NCBI GenBank assembly: GCA_028868455.1
Contig: JAGWUK010000091.1
Location: forward strand, 1 to 8,757
Direction of reading: 5' to 3'
Length of the DNA: 8,757 nt
Source of the DNA: Burkholderiales bacterium
GTDB taxonomy: Bacteria > Pseudomonadota > Gammaproteobacteria > Burkholderiales > Burkholderiaceae_D
Of the stretch, positions 7,603 through 8,757 are shown in pieces; position 1 is the first letter of the stretch; every line of letters begins with the position of its first letter. A model generated the notes under the pieces. The model worked only from the letters and a program-made list of their open reading frames with translations. It was not told the origin of the DNA and made no database searches. The position numbers and the translations under genes are program-made.

Positions 7603-7679
7603 GGTGGTCGTAGCTCAGTTGGTAGAGTCCAGGATTGTGATTCCTGTTGTCGTGGGTTCGAGCCCCATCGTCCACCCCA
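7603..7679 (+). tRNA. tRNA-His (anticodon GUG)
   Basis: Full cloverleaf, 77 nt including the encoded G-1 and CCA end (7677-7679). D-stem GCTC/GAGT is at 7613-7616 and 7625-7628. Anticodon stem CAGGA/TCCTG is at 7630-7634 and 7642-7646, with loop TTGTGAT and anticodon GTG at 7637-7639. T-stem GTGGG/CCCAT encloses TTCGAGC. The extra G at 7603 opposite the discriminator C (7676) is the bacterial identity element for histidyl-tRNA synthetase. The acceptor stem pairs 7604-7610 with 7669-7675, with one U-U mismatch at the fifth pair (7608/7671). It has its own promoter and terminator, so it is a single-gene unit. Confidence 0.97.
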
Positions 7680-7695
7680 CCGAATACGCAGTAAT

Positions 7696-7733
7696 AAAAA
7701 CGGCTTACAGATTTCGATCTGCAAGCCGTTTTT
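7696..7733 (+). terminator. intrinsic terminator of tRNA-His
   Basis: AAAAACGGCTT (7696-7706) pairs with AAGCCGTTTTT (7723-7733), and the inner arms CAGAT/ATCTG close on a TTCG tetraloop, with one A-C mismatch at 7707/7722. The T-run forms the 3' arm and continues as GTTTTGG. Because of its symmetric A/T flanks it could also work on the minus strand. Confidence 0.9.
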
Positions 7734-7740
7734 GTTTTGG

Positions 7741-8030
7741 GTGCCGATTGACTAATCAAGATGCTGGATACAATGCAGAAGTTGGTTGGAAACTGCAAAT
7801 TGGACAGATCCACTTACCTTGCCCTACAACTCCATTCTTTGACGGCATTTTACAGGCTTCAAAGCCCCCTAATGCCCGCTACAGCTATATTCGTTTTCAG
7901 TACGAAAATCGAAATATACGTATCAAATAAACATTAATTTTATTTTTACTAATTGTTTATCCATTACACTAGTGTTCTGATTTTATATTTTTCCAGAGCA
8001 ATGCATGTCTAAATTAAAGGAATTTTAATT
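7741..8030. other. AT-rich intergenic segment after tRNA-His
   Basis: About 290 bp without a gene I can support. Base composition drops to clearly AT-rich compared with everything left of the tRNA. It contains a perfect 10-bp palindrome, ACACTAGTGT (7966-7975), and a TATATT (7984-7989) that could be the -10 of the small genes that follow, but no good -35 stands 16-18 bp upstream. No repeat of the tRNA 3' end, integrase or transposase piece is visible. Confidence 0.45.
7966..7975. repeat. 10-bp perfect palindrome, possible operator
   Basis: ACACTAGTGT lies immediately before the TATATT at 7984-7989, where a repressor could block the promoter of the downstream two-gene unit. Only the symmetry and position support this. 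Confidence 0.25.
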
Positions 8031-8141
8031 TTGATTTATGCACTCACAGTCCTAATTGTTTCAATTTCATTTTTTCGATCCCTGGTTAAAGATCACTTCA
8101 GACAATTGAATGCAAAGCTTGAAAGGACAATTGAAACATGA
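8031..8141 (+). CDS. possible 36-aa single-span membrane peptide, coupled to the next gene
   Basis: TTG start at 8031, stop TGA at 8139-8141. AAAGGA (8016-8021) stands nine bases before the start, a good ribosome-binding site with no other in-frame start to serve. Residues 2-15 (IYALTVLIVSISFF) make one membrane span. The rest (about RSLVKDHFRQLNAKLE) is charged and probably an amphipathic helix. The stop overlaps the next ATG as ATGA (8138-8141), the usual sign of translational coupling within an operon. I do not recognise a family. It could be a small membrane partner or toxin-like peptide for the downstream protein, or just a coupling leader. The unusual start and short length keep the confidence moderate. 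Confidence 0.45.
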   Translation: MIYALTVLIVSISFFRSLVKDHFRQLNAKLERTIET

Positions 8142-8545
8142 GCTGCCTACTTCGGATTTCCGGAGAATCGTTAGACATCGATGCCTTACTATCCTTGCAT
8201 TCGCTTCCACTTGATCGCGCATGGAAAAAAGGAGAACCACGCGTTCTCAAAGGAAAATTTCATCTCGATTCTGGCCTAAACATTCTTGTCAGTGATGCGA
8301 ACCTAGATCAGATTACCCGGCAGATTGAGGAAGCTACCAATTATTTGGAATTGAATGCTCCCGTTTTAGCGAAAATTTCAGCATTTCCCGGAGTACAAAA
8401 TGCCACACTAGATTTCGGAATTGCTATTTACGAAGGGCATGTCGCTCAGTTTTCTTTTTTTCCGGCAAAGTTTATCCAGTTAGTCGCAAATGCTGGCATC
8501 AGCCTCGAAGTATCCCATTACGCTTGCTGCAACGAAAATGAATGA
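8138..8545 (+). CDS. hypothetical cytosolic protein, 135 aa, DUF4279-like at best
   Basis: Well supported as coding: ATG at 8138 with AAAGGA at 8122-8127, ten bases upstream, and no signal peptide or membrane segment. The visible pattern is LRISGESLDIDALL near the N-terminus, a KGEP turn (31-34), the central SGLNILVSDAN (45-55), then LDFGIAIYEG (91-100) and a closing FFPAKFIQLVANAGISLEVSHY (107-128). This layout recalls small uncharacterised proteins such as DUF4279, often found singly in accessory regions, but the match is from memory and weak. Three cysteines are present, two of them adjacent near the end (C130, C131), and one follows the start (C3). The AT-rich codon use differs from the genes left of the tRNA and suggests transfer. 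It probably forms an operon with the small membrane peptide before it. Function unknown. Confidence 0.7.
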   Translation: MSCLLRISGESLDIDALLSLHSLPLDRAWKKGEPRVLKGKFHLDSGLNILVSDANLDQITRQIEEATNYLELNAPVLAKISAFPGVQNATLDFGIAIYEGHVAQFSFFPAKFIQLVANAGISLEVSHYACCNENE

Positions 8546-8595
8546 GCGTAGCCATTTATTTTGTACTTCTCAGCTTCAGCATTAAGGACTCATGT

Positions 8596-8636
8596 ATCAG
8601 GTTTTCCTGCCACACACCCAGCACCTGATCTTTTTC
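8596..8636 (+). terminator. weak candidate terminator after the hypothetical gene
   Basis: ATCAGGT (8596-8602) pairs with ACCTGAT (8623-8629) around a 20-nt loop, followed by CTTTTTC (8630-8636). The stem is short and the loop long, so it may be weak. Position and T-run fit an end for the 8138-8545 gene before the next one begins. Confidence 0.35.
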
Positions 8637-8664
8637 AACATCATCCATATCACAAGGACACATC

Positions 8665-8757
8665 ATGAAAAATCGCCTGCTTAGTCTTTGCATTCTTCTC
8701 TTCAGTATTTGTGGCACGGTCAGTGCGGCGGCGACTGCGCCGCAGAATTATTTGATG
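8665..8757 (+). CDS. N-terminal part of an exported protein, cut by the window end
   Basis: ATG at 8665 with AAGGA at 8654-8658, six bases upstream. The 31 visible residues are a classic Sec signal peptide: MKNR basic start, hydrophobic core LLSLCILLFSICGTV, and a likely cleavage after an AxA stretch near residues 20-24 (SAAATA), with mature protein starting around APQNY. The GC content rises again from the signal-peptide end (GCGGCGGCG), as in the left part of the window. The cysteines inside the hydrophobic core do not form a clear lipobox. Too little is present to name the product; it continues beyond position 8757. Confidence 0.75.
   Translation, partial: MKNRLLSLCILLFSICGTVSAAATAPQNYLM

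Noticed and set aside
7522..7755. 77-aa plus-strand ORF with GRSSVGRVQDCDSCCRGFEPHRPP
   Set aside because: Also a tRNA translation artefact, and it would start inside the tRNA promoter.
7598..7813. 71-aa minus-strand ORF containing GARTHDNRNHNPGLYQLSY
   Set aside because: This is a translation of the antisense strand of tRNA-His. Such RNHNP/LYQLSY strings are a well-known annotation artefact.
7601..7930. 109-aa plus-strand ORF across the tRNA, starting VVVAQLVESRIVIPVVV
   Set aside because: Reads through tRNA-His and its terminator; no ribosome-binding site and no protein-like pattern beyond the tRNA.

Overview
The window looks like a chromosome segment of a betaproteobacterium, most likely Burkholderiales and possibly Oxalobacteraceae. 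This placement rests on the style of the proteins, the moderately high GC of positions 1-7300 and the form of the tRNA-His. It is an inference, not a measured placement.

Left and centre (about 390-7241). A small membrane-anchored protein (393-797, +) converges on a three-gene minus-strand cluster. In transcription order the cluster encodes an FAD oxidoreductase of the alkyldihydroxyacetonephosphate-synthase (AGPS) type (5898-4264), a GlpD-type FAD glycerol-3-phosphate dehydrogenase (4267-2627, start overlapping the previous stop in ATGA) and, after a 229-bp gap, an FGGY-family sugar/polyol kinase (2397-835). An AraC-family regulator (6183-7241, +) is divergent from the cluster across a 284-bp intergenic region and is its natural candidate regulator. 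The three enzymes suggest a peripheral route that phosphorylates a glycerol-like or polyol substrate and oxidises the phosphate, with the AGPS-like flavoprotein acting on an alkyl- or acyl-glycerone-type compound. The substrate cannot be read from the sequence.

Middle right (7242-7740). A strong hairpin at 7285-7318 has its T-tract on the minus strand, so it would end a leftward transcript. Just upstream on that strand is an unlisted 39-codon ORF (7497-7378) whose product ends in a short Cys-rich segment (SPTCCTCNRYV). It is the best candidate here for something undescribed. It is followed by a textbook tRNA-His(GUG) unit: a TTGCCA-17-TATAAT promoter, a 77-nt tRNA with encoded CCA and G-1, and an intrinsic terminator.

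Right end (7741-8757). Composition turns AT-rich directly after the tRNA-His terminator, as in an accessory segment. It holds a possible 36-aa single-span membrane peptide (8031-8141), coupled by ATGA to a 135-aa cytosolic protein of unknown function (8138-8545). At the right edge starts a gene with a clear signal peptide (8665 onward), cut off by the window end. I found no insertion sequence, CRISPR array or rRNA.
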